Shown: positions 10,641-21,138 of the stretch, in pieces
Numbering within the stretch: position 1 is the stretch's first letter
How the letters are laid out: the number at the start of each line of letters is the position of its first letter
Origin: Panax quinquefolius
Lineage: Eukaryota > Streptophyta > Magnoliopsida > Apiales > Araliaceae
Assembly (NCBI GenBank): GCA_020205615.1
Contig: CM035165.1
Coordinates: 87,234,005 to 87,298,004, forward strand
Direction: 5' to 3'
DNA length: 64,000 bases
Program-made: the position numbers and the translations under genes
Notes under the pieces: model-generated
The model's database searches: none
Seen by the model: only the letters and a program-made list of their open reading frames with translations
What the model was told of the DNA's origin: nothing

Positions 10641-12195
10641 GCATGAAAAACTTAAAATTTAACAAGAATGTGCAGAAAATATCCTTGTGAAACGATACTA
10701 TATGAAGCGCAAATTTCAAGGATATTCTACTAATTTCACGGAATATAGAAGCAATACTTTAACCGAATGATGGTATAATCAGGAATACGACACGAAATAA
10801 TATTACTCACATACTACAGAGTATGAAAGAAAATATTATTCCAATGAACACTGAACAAAATAATATCCCTTACCTCATAAGAAGACTGGATACTGGAATA
10901 GTGAAGTAGCAGACTTTTCTTCTTCTTTCTCTCTATAGCTTCTCTCTCTATAATTGCTCTTGTGAGTCTTAGTGAATTAGTGAGAATGAAAGAAGAATGA
11001 GCTTCTATTTATAAGAAAATATAGTTTCGATAATTGCACGTTTTGGGGCTCAAAATATTACAGTATAACACCTTCATTTTTTCTTTCATTTTTAATTTAG
11101 TCCTGCAAGTATTATCAAACTTGCACCACCTCTCCTAATAGTACATCTTGTGAAGCAATAGTACAATCATGTGAATCAATAGTACAATCATGTGAAAAAA
11201 ATAATTACAGTATAGTACCTTCATCTATACCTCCATTTTTAATTTAGTCATGCAAGTATTATCAATCTTGCACCACCTCCCCTAATAGTACATGCATGTG
11301 AATCAATAGTACACACATATGAACAAATAGTTATAAGCATGTGAATTATAGCAATTAATTGCTCATTTATCCGATTAATTACCCGATTGGTCAATATAAC
11401 CTCAAACATCCATTATTATCGAAATAGATGTCGATTTCCACTAACACTAATAATCCCAACATAATAGAAATATCAATTTCATCTTTAATCAACATAAACT
11501 TATTCATCATTAATATTATAACTCACAATATTTAACAACCAGATCATTCCCAGGAAATAGGGGGCTTTCCGATAAGGATTTCTCCTTATTGGGCCTTGAT
11601 TAGGTGACCAAACCTCTCCTTGACAGAACTTTCTAGACATTGTCAATATTGCAAATAATAATATGAATAACTTTGTCGTCTCAATTATTGATTTAATAAT
11701 ATAAAATATTATGTAGATGATACTGTCATAATAATTGAATCAATAATATGAGAGATTTTATACAACAATTACTGTAGCAATAATTGGGTATAACTGAGTG
11801 ACTTCTCACGTAAGCATCAATAATTAATACCGCGTGCTACTATGCAACCACGCGTATTACTATACTTCTACCACCGGGTAGTTCATCGGTAAAACTTTCG
11901 CCGTTATTTTTATAAAAGATAATTCTGTCATTTTCTAATTACGACAATACTTTCGTTGTGGGGCCCACCAATGATTGTCCCGTCGTACGAATATTTCCTA
12001 TTAAAACGAATATTCCCCTACCAATCAAATATTATATAACCACTTGCTTACTTTGCAAAATTTGTAAATAATACCCACAACTATAACATTATATCAAATC
12101 CACACAATAATATTCAAAAATATATTTCGAGAAAAATTAATCTTTATTCATAAAAGTTGGGGTCTTACAGTTGTCTATTTGTTTTTTGTGAAAAA

Positions 12196-13152
12196 ATGGA
12201 TTCTTATTATAGTTGGAATAATAATTTTGCTTGGAATCAAGAACCCTACGAAAATTTTAATGCACACCAAATAAATCAATTTTTTTCAACTTATGAAAAT
12301 TCTTATCTAAGTTCATATCCATATCCATATCCATATTCGGATCCAGAACCTCAAATTCCACAAGAATTATCAAATGAAGAAGAGGAAAAGCTTAGTGCCT
12401 TAGAGAAAACTATGGATGTTTTAATGGAAAATCAATTTAGCATGGATAAAGTTATATCTCGTCTAGAAATTCAAATGAATAGATTAGCCACCATAATAAA
12501 TGAACAAGAGGTGGGTGAATTTTCTAGTAACTCTGAGGTTAATTTTGAAAATCTTAATGGTTGTGGAAATGATGAGGAAATTGAAAATCTTGTATTTAAT
12601 TCTATACAGTTTGAGTCAAGCCAATTTGAGGAGTCTAAAAATTATGAGTCTATGCCTAAAATTGATCATGTTGCATTTAATGACTCGGTTGAAAAAGTCT
12701 ATAAGCCTAAAGTTCCATACCCTGAAAGACTTATTCCTAAAAAATTACCTAGTGAATTTTCGGACCAACCCATTAAAGTAAACATGATACAAGAGTTGTC
12801 AATGACCCAAGAAATAATTGAAAATAGACTCTTGATTGAAAAAGATCCAATTAATTTTTTCTTAAATCACCTTGACCAAAATTGGAATGAATCCGAATAT
12901 TTAGATAAGGTAAATGAGATGTTGAGATCCACTACAAATAAATCAACTAAATTAGAACATGTATTTGAACCAATTCTTCCATCATTTGAACATGTTAGTG
13001 AAAGTTTTCTTGAAGTAAATTTTAAGCATAACTGTGATGAAAATTCTTACTATTTTCAATTTCATATACCTCTTGAAAATAATGAAAAGTTCACACTCCC
13101 TTACCCATTTGTATCATTCATGTGTAATCACATAATTTTTAGGATGTATTAA
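12196..13152 (+). CDS. Element D gag-like protein, 318 aa
   Basis: This is the only protein of element D. I start it at ATG 12196 (MDSYYSWNNNFAWNQEPYEN), because bases before 12175 belong to element A and the leader precedes it. It has a Tyr/Asn-rich head, a PYPYPYPYSDPEP tract, and an acidic coiled-coil stretch (about residues 60-100) containing ISRLEIQMNRLATIINEQ. This resembles the repeated 'LE.Q.GQLA' coil of Athila/Tat gag C-terminal regions. Next comes KVPYPERLIPKKL, also typical there. No zinc knuckle, protease or polymerase motif follows. The frame is fully open despite the loss of all pol genes, which suggests that it was kept for function in trans or that the element moved recently. 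Identity as a gag derivative is inferred from these motifs. Confidence 0.65.
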   Translation: MDSYYSWNNNFAWNQEPYENFNAHQINQFFSTYENSYLSSYPYPYPYSDPEPQIPQELSNEEEEKLSALEKTMDVLMENQFSMDKVISRLEIQMNRLATIINEQEVGEFSSNSEVNFENLNGCGNDEEIENLVFNSIQFESSQFEESKNYESMPKIDHVAFNDSVEKVYKPKVPYPERLIPKKLPSEFSDQPIKVNMIQELSMTQEIIENRLLIEKDPINFFLNHLDQNWNESEYLDKVNEMLRSTTNKSTKLEHVFEPILPSFEHVSESFLEVNFKHNCDENSYYFQFHIPLENNEKFTLPYPFVSFMCNHIIFRMY

Positions 13153-13270
13153 ATTTGTAGATATGTACATTTGTTTTCTTTCTCACCACATTTTCTTGTA
13201 GAACAAATGTCCCGCATATATACAAGGTACTATTCTTTCACATCTTTGTTCTCTTTTATTCATTTGTATA

Positions 13271-13314
13271 CATTGAGGACAATGCATGATTTAGGTATTG
13301 GGGGGGGAGGGGGG
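13271..13314 (+). other. Internal polypurine-like tract in element D
   Basis: CATTGAGGACAATGCATGAT is followed by a G-rich run to 13314. Its layout (gAGGACaa, spacer, then G-run) copies that of the true polypurine tract at 14370-14403. It could be a second plus-strand primer or a relic of an older end. Confidence 0.45.
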
Positions 13315-14390
13315 AGTTTATTTGTATTGTTGTATTATATATTTTTTTTCTTAGGAAAGAATAATAAAAAACACAAAAAAATTAAAAAAGTAAAATTTTT
13401 GTTTGACTTTTTATGGATTGAATTAATTCTAATAAGTGTTTGTGGAGCAAAATTCATAAGTAAGATTAAAAGATTTAGAACTCTTGAATTTTTGATAAGA
13501 TACGAAATCTTAGTTCAAAACACCATCTGGATTAAAATTGATTTCATAAGCATTTTTGCACTTCACGTTTGCACTAATTCTTAGTCGTGGGGTATAAGAT
13601 TCGAGTAATTTCAAAAAAAGAAAAGAAAAAAAAGAAGAAATTGAAAAAAAAAGATGAGAAAAGTTGAAAAAAGAAATAAAGAACTGCTTCAATGTCCATT
13701 GAACGAAATAACTGGGTATCCAAGCCTCGGGAAGCATCAATATTCACGCTGAAAAGTGTGATGGATAAAAGCAACTTGACTAGTCTAGTTTAGTGGCCTT
13801 TGTTACTCGAGTAAGTAAGCCCTTAGGGGTGTCTCTACACCTAGTGCCCTAAAGTCATCTGGTTTGGGAGTCATTGGTCCAACGCTCTGCATGGGTAACT
13901 CTGAAAAGCCTAAGAAAATGAGACATTGCACAAGTCAAGAATCAAAATTGAAAAAAAAATGAAAAAAAGAAAGAAAAAGAAAAATGGGCTTGCTTGATTT
14001 TCATAGTAAAAATCCATACTAAGAGTTACATCACATACACATGCGCATACATCACATGAAATTGATTTAATGAAGGATGATGTCTAAAATGAAAATTGAG
14101 TATTTTTGATAAGGTAAAAGTGTGATTTTGAATTTAATCTTGTTTATGTATAATGCCCATAGATATTTAGAAGTTTTCTTTAAATTTCATAAATTGTTGA
14201 ATCCAAAATATTTTTGAATTTTGAGGGTATATTCACTGCAAACCCTCACGAGACACAACTTGTCCACTTGGGGTAACCTTGGGGTTTAAAGGTTTGTTGC
14301 ACATGCTAAGTGCAATCGTGTTTCCTACGAAAATGGGGTAGTATAATTTTTATTTTATTTTTATTTTACTCGAGGACGAGCAAAAGCTAG

Positions 14391-14403
14391 GTATGGGGGT
14401 ATT
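14391..14403 (+). other. Element D polypurine tract
   Basis: GTATGGGGGTATT directly precedes the TG of the 3' LTR. CGAGGACGAGCAAAAGCTAG comes just upstream. This arrangement is characteristic of Athila/Tat elements. Confidence 0.85.
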
Positions 14404-15532
14404 TGATAGACACATAATTCATACATTTTATTTCTCTAATTTTGTCCTTTTAATTATATTAGTTTATTAAATTAATATATTTTATTTTATTTTGTAGGAT
14501 TTAATATTTGTTGTAATAAAGTCAAAATCTTAGTAATCAAGCGATATTTAATGCTCTTATTCATGTAAGGAATATCCAAGAAGAATCCTACAAGAAGAAG
14601 GTGAGAGGTGGAACAATCTTGGTGTGCAAGTCAAATCCAACAAGAGAAAGAAAAGTCTAACTAGAAGATCTCTTTGAGAAGTTAATTGTAATTAGGAAAT
14701 TGAAACTTACATGGGAAGTGAACAAAAGTGTCCAACTTCAATGAATCTAAATTAGGGTTCAAAGTTATTTTTCCTATAAATAGGTCTCTTGTTTTAGAGA
14801 GGGAGTATTAAACATTAGGTATTGTATTACTTTAGGTTAGGAGTAGATTAAATTATGTTTCATTGTACGCTTGTTGGGGGATAGTTAATAAAGGGAGTTT
14901 TCTTATTTATTTTTAATTTTCTTCTTTTCTTTATTTTAGTTAGTTTAATTATTTTCCATGTCTAGCAAATTTCTTTTATCTAGGATGAAATTAAATAATT
15001 ATTCATGATAATATTTTTCATCTCTTCTATTATTTATGTTTTTATGCTTAATTGATTTCGTCTTCATGTTTCTTTATTGAAATACCTTCGTTTTTTAGTT
15101 CTTATGTAATTTTAAATTAATTAAGAGGTTTTGATAGATTATTGTTAAGATATGAGTTTTTCATAATCCTTGCTTGCTCAAAGAAATTTTGATGGGTTAT
15201 AGTTAATCCTTAAATTTTCATATTCTATGTTTGCCCACGTTAATTGTAAATTACTTAATTAAAGGGAATGGAGATCAAAATCATAATTGAGTTATAAAAA
15301 TAGAAGAGATTGAATTATATGTTATGTTTATTATTTAATGAATTCAGATTCCTAGATTGTTTCCTCATTATTTATTTTAATATTCTAGTTAGTGAATTCT
15401 AAATCTTTATTTCTAATTCGCCTAAAATAGATATTAAGGATACATTAAATTAATTTAGTCTGATTCGACCTGTACTTGCTAGTTCTTTAATTTGACACTG
15501 TGTACTTGCAGTACATAATTTTTATCACATCA
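14404..15532 (+). repeat. Element D 3' LTR
   Basis: This 1129-bp partner of 520-1661 has the TATA box at 14775-14782. It ends TTATCACATCA and is followed by ACTAG. Confidence 0.9.
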
Positions 15533-15565
15533 ACTAGCACGTTTTCTAGATTGTTTTTCGGAGCT

Positions 15566-15721
15566 TTAACGTGCACATAATTTTGCATTCGTATAGAGAA
15601 ACAACTTGATAGCACCGGTACCCAAGTCACCTCTATTTGGTCGTCGAGTACTCTTCATTGTCTTCACTTTAATTTGTTCAACCTTCTCTGATGTCACTTT
15701 GTTGGAAATTGGAAGAGAATA
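15566..15721 (-). pseudogene. Possible Argonaute N-terminal fragment
   Basis: On the minus strand an open stretch bounded by stops reads through VEQIKVKTMKS to RRPNRGDLGTGAIKLF (ATG at 15658). Plant Argonautes have a segment of the form RRP-x-x-G-x-x-GT-x-x-R-x-x-x-L-x-x-NHF at the start of the N domain. The match covers the RRP, the glycines, the GT and the IKL but breaks before the expected NHF, after which the frame stops. Argonautes bind small RNAs for silencing; this piece could not. Element D separates it from possible continuation sequence at 440-510. An ordinary exon end or chance similarity remains possible. Confidence 0.3.
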
Positions 15722-17072
15722 TTATTTAGAGAGGAAGTAGATATATAGGAAATATTGTTTCTCACTTCAACTTGATTATACTCACTTGTCTCCTGCGTAA
15801 GCTTGCTTTTATCTCAGTTGCACCAAATGACTCACTTACAAGACTATTTATAAGATTTTTAGGACACTTCTAGTCACTCTAATAATTATTACATGAGTAA
15901 ATATATATACATGAATCTAATCATACATGTTCCAAGACATTTCTAAATATATTTATGTATATACATGTATCACACTTATTCATGTACTAACACAATATAC
16001 TAATTAATTAGTAATATATTAAATCCAGTTTATATATTCAATAAAAACATGATTGATCAAATTATTTTAAAAAAAATCTATGACCAAGTAACATGCTTGA
16101 GCCCCCATGCATTCTGTAAGACATGCCTGATGTAAATTTTAATGGTTAATTTAAATGTAATTTTTTAATATATTATTCAATTTATTCCTCACCCTCCCAC
16201 AGATGAAAAATCTCGACTCTGCCACCATGTATGTTTATAAATTCCACTCCCCGAATCAGTTCGCTCAACCATGTATGCATCTTCTTTTTTCTTGGCAAAA
16301 AGAAATTTTATTAACACTCAAAAACATTACAAAAGTGACAATTCGAAAAAACTCATGACCTTTCCACTATATAATTTACAAGAATTAAGTTTATTTTTCA
16401 ATACTCCCTCTTAAACTTGATTAGTAAACAAAAATTTAAAAACTCCAAAACTGAGGATCATTCTGGAAATATTCATAATCTTGTAAAGCTTCCAATCTCT
16501 TCGATTGCAAAACGTGATTACTCTTTCTCCAAGTTTTGACACTTCAAATATGCAATTCGTAAAAACTAGTTTTGACACTTCAAATATGCAATTCTTTTAT
16601 AGTACTACTAATTAAGAAATGTCAAAAGTCATTCTAATAATTATAACTTGACCAAATATATGTATGTGAATCAAGTTTTACCATGTTAGATTTATAAAAT
16701 GAGCATAAAGTCTAGCATATAAAGATATCTAGCTCTTAAACTCAAAATCAAATTAATGACAATGAGAAGAGTTCGCCCTAGTCATTATATACTAGACATA
16801 TTTTCTCAAAGTATTTGATGTGGGACAACATGTATAGTTTAACATAGTTAAAAATTGTTAAAAGAGATAATTAGCTCTGGCTTTGACAATATTAATAGTC
16901 TTATTTTATCTGAATATTTCATCCTTAATTGGCAAAAGTGACACATTTGTCCTCTAATTTAACTTTTTTGTTCATTTTGTTCCTTGGGCAAATTTTCCCC
17001 ATATTTGAGTCATGTGCAATGAACATGCATTTTAATGAGGTTATAATTGTATTTCAAAATTAAAATATATAG
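15722..17072. other. Low-copy AT-rich stretch between element D and the tandem array
   Basis: I see no gene, LTR end or clear repeat here. Short frames on both strands end quickly. A 24-bp string beginning AGTTTTGACACTTCAAATATG is repeated near 16533 and 16567. Confidence 0.4.
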
Positions 17073-17410
17073 TAGGGGCGAAAAGGTTAAAAAACTAACT
17101 CAAATTACAACAAATTTTAAATTTTGAATTTTAATAAAGAAAATTAGAAAAAATAAAAATTAGGAATAAAATTTCATAAAATATTTATAAAGAAAAAATT
17201 TATTTAGAAAGATTATTTTATGGGAGAAATTGGATAAAATTTGGTCCAAGTAATTGAATTGACACAAATCCACTTCTTATATCTAGAGCATCCAATTGAC
17301 TAAAAACAAACTTTGGAGTAGGAAGTTCGTTTATAGTATGAAAAAAAGATACGAGACGGTGAAATATGACTCTTCAAACTAAACCCTATTCAGACTCTAA
17401 ATGAGGAATC

Positions 17411-17686
17411 TCATTTAAATATATTCGTTATATATAATAGGACGTTGAAAACTTCTGATACGACTGTTGGGGCAGTAGCATTCTCTGCCATCGCCTGGCC
17501 TGACGACAAAACAAATAGTGGCTCCTCATGTGCGCATTTGGCTTGATCACCAAAACCAACAAATTCATCACAGGAAAAGGCAGAAGGGGGATTAAACTTG
17601 TGCCACTTCCTATTAGGATGGGACCTCATGTGGCTCGAGAGGACTTGTTGGTTGGAAAAGGGTTGTGGCAAATATAACACTCCCAA
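17411..17686 (-). pseudogene. C2H2 zinc-finger gene relic, unit 1
   Basis: On the minus strand WECYICHNP (17679-17662 and just upstream) and FSNQQVLSSHMRSH (to 17618) together form a C-x2-C-x12-H-x3-H zinc finger of the plant QALGGH-like type. The two halves lie in adjacent frames because one base is missing between them, near 17650. The same missing base is present in the later units I read, so the gene was already broken before amplification. After the finger the frame runs PNRKWHKFNPPSAF, then GQAMAENATAP, to a stop at 17411. Unit 1 keeps all four zinc ligands. Most later units read TGA in place of the second Cys codon. The original gene was probably a transcription factor; its exact identity is unknown. 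Confidence 0.65.
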
Positions 17687-17982
17687 ACCGTCACTAGTGA
17701 CGACAGAACAACTGCTTTGGCATGACTATTAAGGCTGTTTTGTTATTCCTCTTGCTCCAATTATTTTTAGTCATGTGCTAGTTATGTGCATTTTAATGAC
17801 CGTAAAATTGTCAATTTTACTAATAATTGCTCCAATTATTTTTAGTCATGTGCTAGTTATGAGCATTTTAATTAATGACAGTATAATTGCTAATTTAACC
17901 ATATATAATTGAAGTCTTGACACTTGAAGTATCTCTTATCGCTTATTACTACCATTTGGTCCATTTGGGACCTCATTATTTA

Positions 17983-19380
17983 GGGGATAAGGTCCAAAAA
18001 TGCCCCTGACATTTTTTTCAATGTCTACCGAGCACCCTATACTTTTTTTTTGTCCAAAAATACCTTTAACGTTACAATTTTGGGTCATTCGTGCTCACAT
18101 AGTTAATAAATTGTACTAACTAGACTAATATCCAAGTCCAAATTGATTACGTGGCAGCCACATGGACATACTAAAAATACTAATTAAAAAATATACTAAA
18201 ATACTAATAAAAAATACTAAAATACTAATTAAAAATAATAATTTTTTAAAAAAAATACTAAAATACTAAAATTCAAATTATTTTGTTAATTAAAAAAATA
18301 CTAAAATACTAAAATTATTTTACTAAATATTAGTATTATATACTTTTTACTTTTTACTAAATATTAGTATAACATATCAAATTTTACTAAATATTTAGTA
18401 TTATATTTTACTAAAATATTTAATTTACTAAAATATAACGTAATTTTTTCCTATTACTAACTTTTTTTTTACTAAAATACGAATATATTTAGTATTATAT
18501 TTTACTAAAATAAGAATTTACTAAAATTTAACGTTAAATTTTTTTCAATTACTAACTTTTTTTACAATTTAACGTTAAATTTTTGTAAATTCGTATTTTA
18601 GCAAAATATAATACTAAATATATTCTTATTTTAGTAAAAAAAATTTAGTAATTGAAAAAAATTAACGTTAAATTTTAGTAAATTCCTATTTTAGTAAAAT
18701 ATAATACTAAATATATTCGTATTTTAGTAAAAAAAAATTAGTAATTGAAAAAATTTAACGTTAAATTTTAGTAAATTAAGTATTTTAGTAAAATATAATA
18801 CTAAATATATTCGTATTTTAGTAAAAAAAAGTAGTAATTGAAAAAAATTTAACGTTAAATTTTAATAAATTCAGTATTTTAGTAAAATATAATACTAAAT
18901 ATATTCGTATTTTAGTAAAAAAAAAAGTTAGTAATAGAAAAAAATTTAACGTTAAATTTTAGTAAATTCAATATTTTAGTAAAATATAATACTAAATATT
19001 TAGTAAAATTTGATATGTTATACTAATATTTAGTAAAAAGTAAAAAGTATATAATACTAATATTTAGTAAAATAATTTTAGTATTTTTTTAATTAACAAA
19101 ATAATTTGAATTTTAGTATTTTAGTATTTTAATTTTTTTTTTAGTATTTTAGTATTTTTTTAATTAGTATTTAGTATTTTTTAATTAGTATTTTTAGTAT
19201 GTCCATGTGGCTGTCACGTAATCAATTTAGAGGGATGTTAGTCTAATTGGCACAGCTGTTAACGGTAGGGGCACGAATGACCCAAAATTATAACGTTAAG
19301 GGTATTTTTGGACAAAAAAAGTATAGGGTACTCGGTAGACATTGGGGAAAATGCCAGGGACATTTTTGGACCATATCCCC
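17983..19380. mobile_element. Foldback DNA element, 1.4 kb, 8-bp target duplication
   Basis: The ends are inverted repeats: GGGGATAAGGTCCAAAAATG on the left and GGGGATATGGTCCAAAAATG read inward from the right. The flanks carry an exact 8-bp duplication, ATTATTTA (17975-17982 and 19381-19388). The inverted similarity continues far inward through CAATGTCTACCGAG, GACCCAAAATT-like and CATGTGGCTGYCACGTAATC segments, so most of the element would fold on itself. The core is a tandem repeat of TAGTAAAATATAATACTAAA-type sequence. No protein is encoded. An 8-bp duplication fits a hAT-class transposase acting in trans; that assignment is an inference. Confidence 0.8.
18545..18990. repeat. AT-rich tandem repeat inside the foldback element
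   Basis: About five copies of a roughly 90-bp unit contain AATTTAACGTTAAATTTTAG, then ATATAATACTAAATATATTC, then GTATTTTAGTAAAA. AACGTTAAATT is itself palindromic. The expansion is on the right half of the hairpin; the left half (18340-18545) carries fewer copies in inverted order. Confidence 0.65.
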
Positions 19381-20515
19381 ATTATTTAGAGTCCACACGA
19401 TTAACATATTAGTTGAGATTGAAAAATTCCCAACAATAAAAAATCACCATTTTAACCGCTAGTACAACTACTTTGGCATCGACATTAGGGTTGTTTTGTT
19501 GTTCTCCTTGACTGACATTGATCTCATAGTAGACAAGAGATTTGGGACAAAACAAAAGGGGTAGGAAATTAAGATAGATGCTAAGGCAAAATGAGAATGT
19601 GAGGAACGGATCTATATAAGTCCAAAGTATATATAGATGTGACAATGTGGTAAAATACATATTAATTTCACATTCCATATTAATGTCAGTACTCTTGTAA
19701 GGAACCAACTTGGATCGTAATACAAGTGTACTTTGGTAAGCTGATGTCAAACACCTCATAATGTTGATGCACTTAATAAGTGGAAATTAATTTCCAATAA
19801 AGAAGTAAATAATAAGTTTATTATATATAATCTCTTCATGCTCATTTATTGGTAAATTGAAGAGGAAAGCTAATGTTAGAGCACACAAGTGTCGTTGAAA
19901 CAAGTCGGTTAGTATTTGCTAAATTAGAATATTTACTTTGATAGTATTAATATTATTTGGCAGATAACAACCTTCAACTATACATTTTTATTAAATATAT
20001 TTATAACTTTGACACCTATATTACAAGACCTTTTAATTTATAAAGCAAATCATACCCTTCACTATCAAATTTGGTATATGCTTGGTATACATCTTGTTAG
20101 GTATATGACTTTTTTGCATGGTATAAGAATTTGGTATATACATGATATATGACTATTTTGTCCCACAAAATTGCCACGAGCGTGGTTTGAAAGTAGTCCC
20201 TAAATTTATTTTTTTGTTAATTAGGTTTTCTAAGTGGCTTATTTGTATCAATTTGTTATTTGGACAAAAACTCCCCCAAATTGAGGCATGCGTAGATTTA
20301 GTAAGGGCAAAAAGGTAAATAATCTAACTCAACTTAAGGCAAATATGAAAATTTGAATTATAATAACTATTATTAGAAAAAATTTGGAATAAAATTTCTA
20401 AAAATATTTATATAGAAAAAATTAATTTAGAAATATTATTATATGGGAGAAATTGGATAAAATTTTGTCCAAGTAATAGAATTGACACAAATCCACTTCT
20501 TATATCTAGACAACC

Positions 20516-21138
20516 CAGGGACGAAACTAATGCACCCAAGATCTGAATTTTTTTTTGTTACTAAGTGATGTGAACAATTTTTTAGGCCCACTTGTTCAAT
20601 AATATATTTTTACGAGTTTGATGTACTACAACATTAAGAATTTCAAAAGTTGTCCACTATTTCTGATCTCTGTCAATGGTTGGTGAAAACAAGAAAGTCA
20701 ACAATCTATCCACTAATCGATAGACTGATCAGGCTTGTTTTAACTCTTCCAGTTTCTACTGCAACTACAGAACGTGCATTTTCATCTATGAGTCTTGTCA
20801 AATCTGAACTTCGAAACAAGATGGAGGATGAATATCTTACAAATTCTCTTATGTCTACATTGAAAAAGAAATTACGAAACAGTTCAGTACATAATCAATC
20901 ATAGATGAATTTCGTGATTTGAAAGAACGTCGGGTGCAATTTTGACGAAGATATGTTTTAAAAGACTTTTTGCTATGTTTTGTTGTCTTTGGTAAAGCAA
21001 ATCTATTACTACATTATCTTTGTTTTAGTAAAAATGTGTTTTGTAATGGTGGAACTTTACTTTTTAATTATGAATATATATTATGTTGTTAAAAAAATTC
21101 TTGGCCCCTCCCAAGATCAAATCCTGGTTTCGTCCTTG
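20516..21138 (+). mobile_element. hAT transposon remnant, 623 bp
   Basis: The terminal inverted repeats CAGGGACGAAAC (left) and CAAGGACGAAAC (right, read inward) are flanked by 8-bp target duplications AGACAACC (20508-20515) and AGACGACC (21139-21146), which differ at one base. Further inward, ACCCAAGATC pairs with GATCTTGGGA from the other end. The inside retains only the 3' end of the transposase gene, so this is an internally deleted, non-autonomous copy. Confidence 0.82.
20650..20904 (+). pseudogene. hAT transposase C-terminal dimerisation fragment
   Basis: The 84-codon frame contains YPLIDRLIRLVLTLPVSTAT, then TERAFSSMSLVKSELRNKM and EDEYLTNSLM. This is the hAT C-terminal dimerisation region: LTLPVSTATTERAFS is its signature. 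The RNase-H-like catalytic core and the zinc-finger head are absent. It ends at TAG (20902-20904), close to the usual end of the family, and is followed by about 230 bp of 3' sequence and the right terminal repeat. Confidence 0.85.

Larger units (their letters stand above)
1917..12169 (-). mobile_element. Element A: Tekay/Del-type chromovirus, nearly complete
   Basis: This 10,253-bp Ty3/gypsy element has LTRs of 2707 and 2723 bp (1917-4623 and 9447-12169), both running TGTGACGCC to GGGTCTTACA on the plus strand. The target duplication GTTGT is exact (1912-1916 and 12170-12174). Read on the minus strand the order is LTR, initiator-Met primer site, gag, protease, reverse transcriptase, RNase H, integrase, chromodomain, polypurine tract, LTR. 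All domains can be seen. A handful of stops and frameshifts break the single frame, so the copy is probably inactive, but it is far better kept than relatives B and C. It sits in the leader of element D, 26 bp upstream of the D gag ATG. Confidence 0.92.
9447..12169 (-). repeat. Element A 5' LTR (element sense)
   Basis: This 2723-bp partner of 1917-4623 has the TATA box at 11006-11013, the GAATAGTAC array at 10451-10640 and the hairpin cluster at 9985-10240. It is followed by the target duplication GTTGT and then by the leader of element D. Confidence 0.9.
13153..14403 (+). other. Element D 3' non-coding region
   Basis: About 1.25 kb lies between the gag-like stop and the 3' LTR. It holds a G-rich tract (13271-13314), two long A/G-rich stretches (about 13608-13680 and 13950-13985) and a small hairpin near 13823-13852. 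The segment CTCGAGGACGAGCAAAAGC (14369-14387) comes just before the polypurine tract. Open frames here on either strand fall in low-complexity sequence and look accidental. Confidence 0.7.
520..15532 (+). mobile_element. Element D: gag-only Athila/Tat-like LTR retrotransposon
   Basis: Two direct LTRs (520-1661 and 14404-15532) begin TGATAGACACA and end in TTATCACATCA. The flanking 5 bp are ATTAG on the left (515-519) and ACTAG on the right (15533-15537), a target duplication with one change. A primer site of the Asp-tRNA type follows the left LTR, and a polypurine tract ending GTATGGGGGTATT precedes the right LTR. Both are hallmarks of the Athila/Tat branch of Ty3/gypsy. Without the nested element A the internal part is only about 2.5 kb. 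It encodes one gag-like protein and no protease, reverse transcriptase, RNase H or integrase, so D is non-autonomous and would have depended on a relative for movement. Confidence 0.85.
17073..20302. repeat. Tandem unit 1 (with foldback insertion)
   Basis: This is the most diverged unit. It is interrupted by the foldback element at 17983-19380, and the remainder is 1824 bp. It has no long TA tract, unlike most later units. Confidence 0.75.

Noticed and set aside
13171..13584. 137-codon plus-strand frame after the element D gag
   Set aside because: It runs through the poly-G tract and low-complexity A/T sequence (GIGGGGGSLF, NNKKHKKIKK); there is no domain, and the tract is better explained as a polypurine-like site.
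16130..16215. Possible terminal inverted repeat of another hAT element (GACTCTGCCACC)
   Set aside because: I found no matching opposite end and no duplicated flank nearby.
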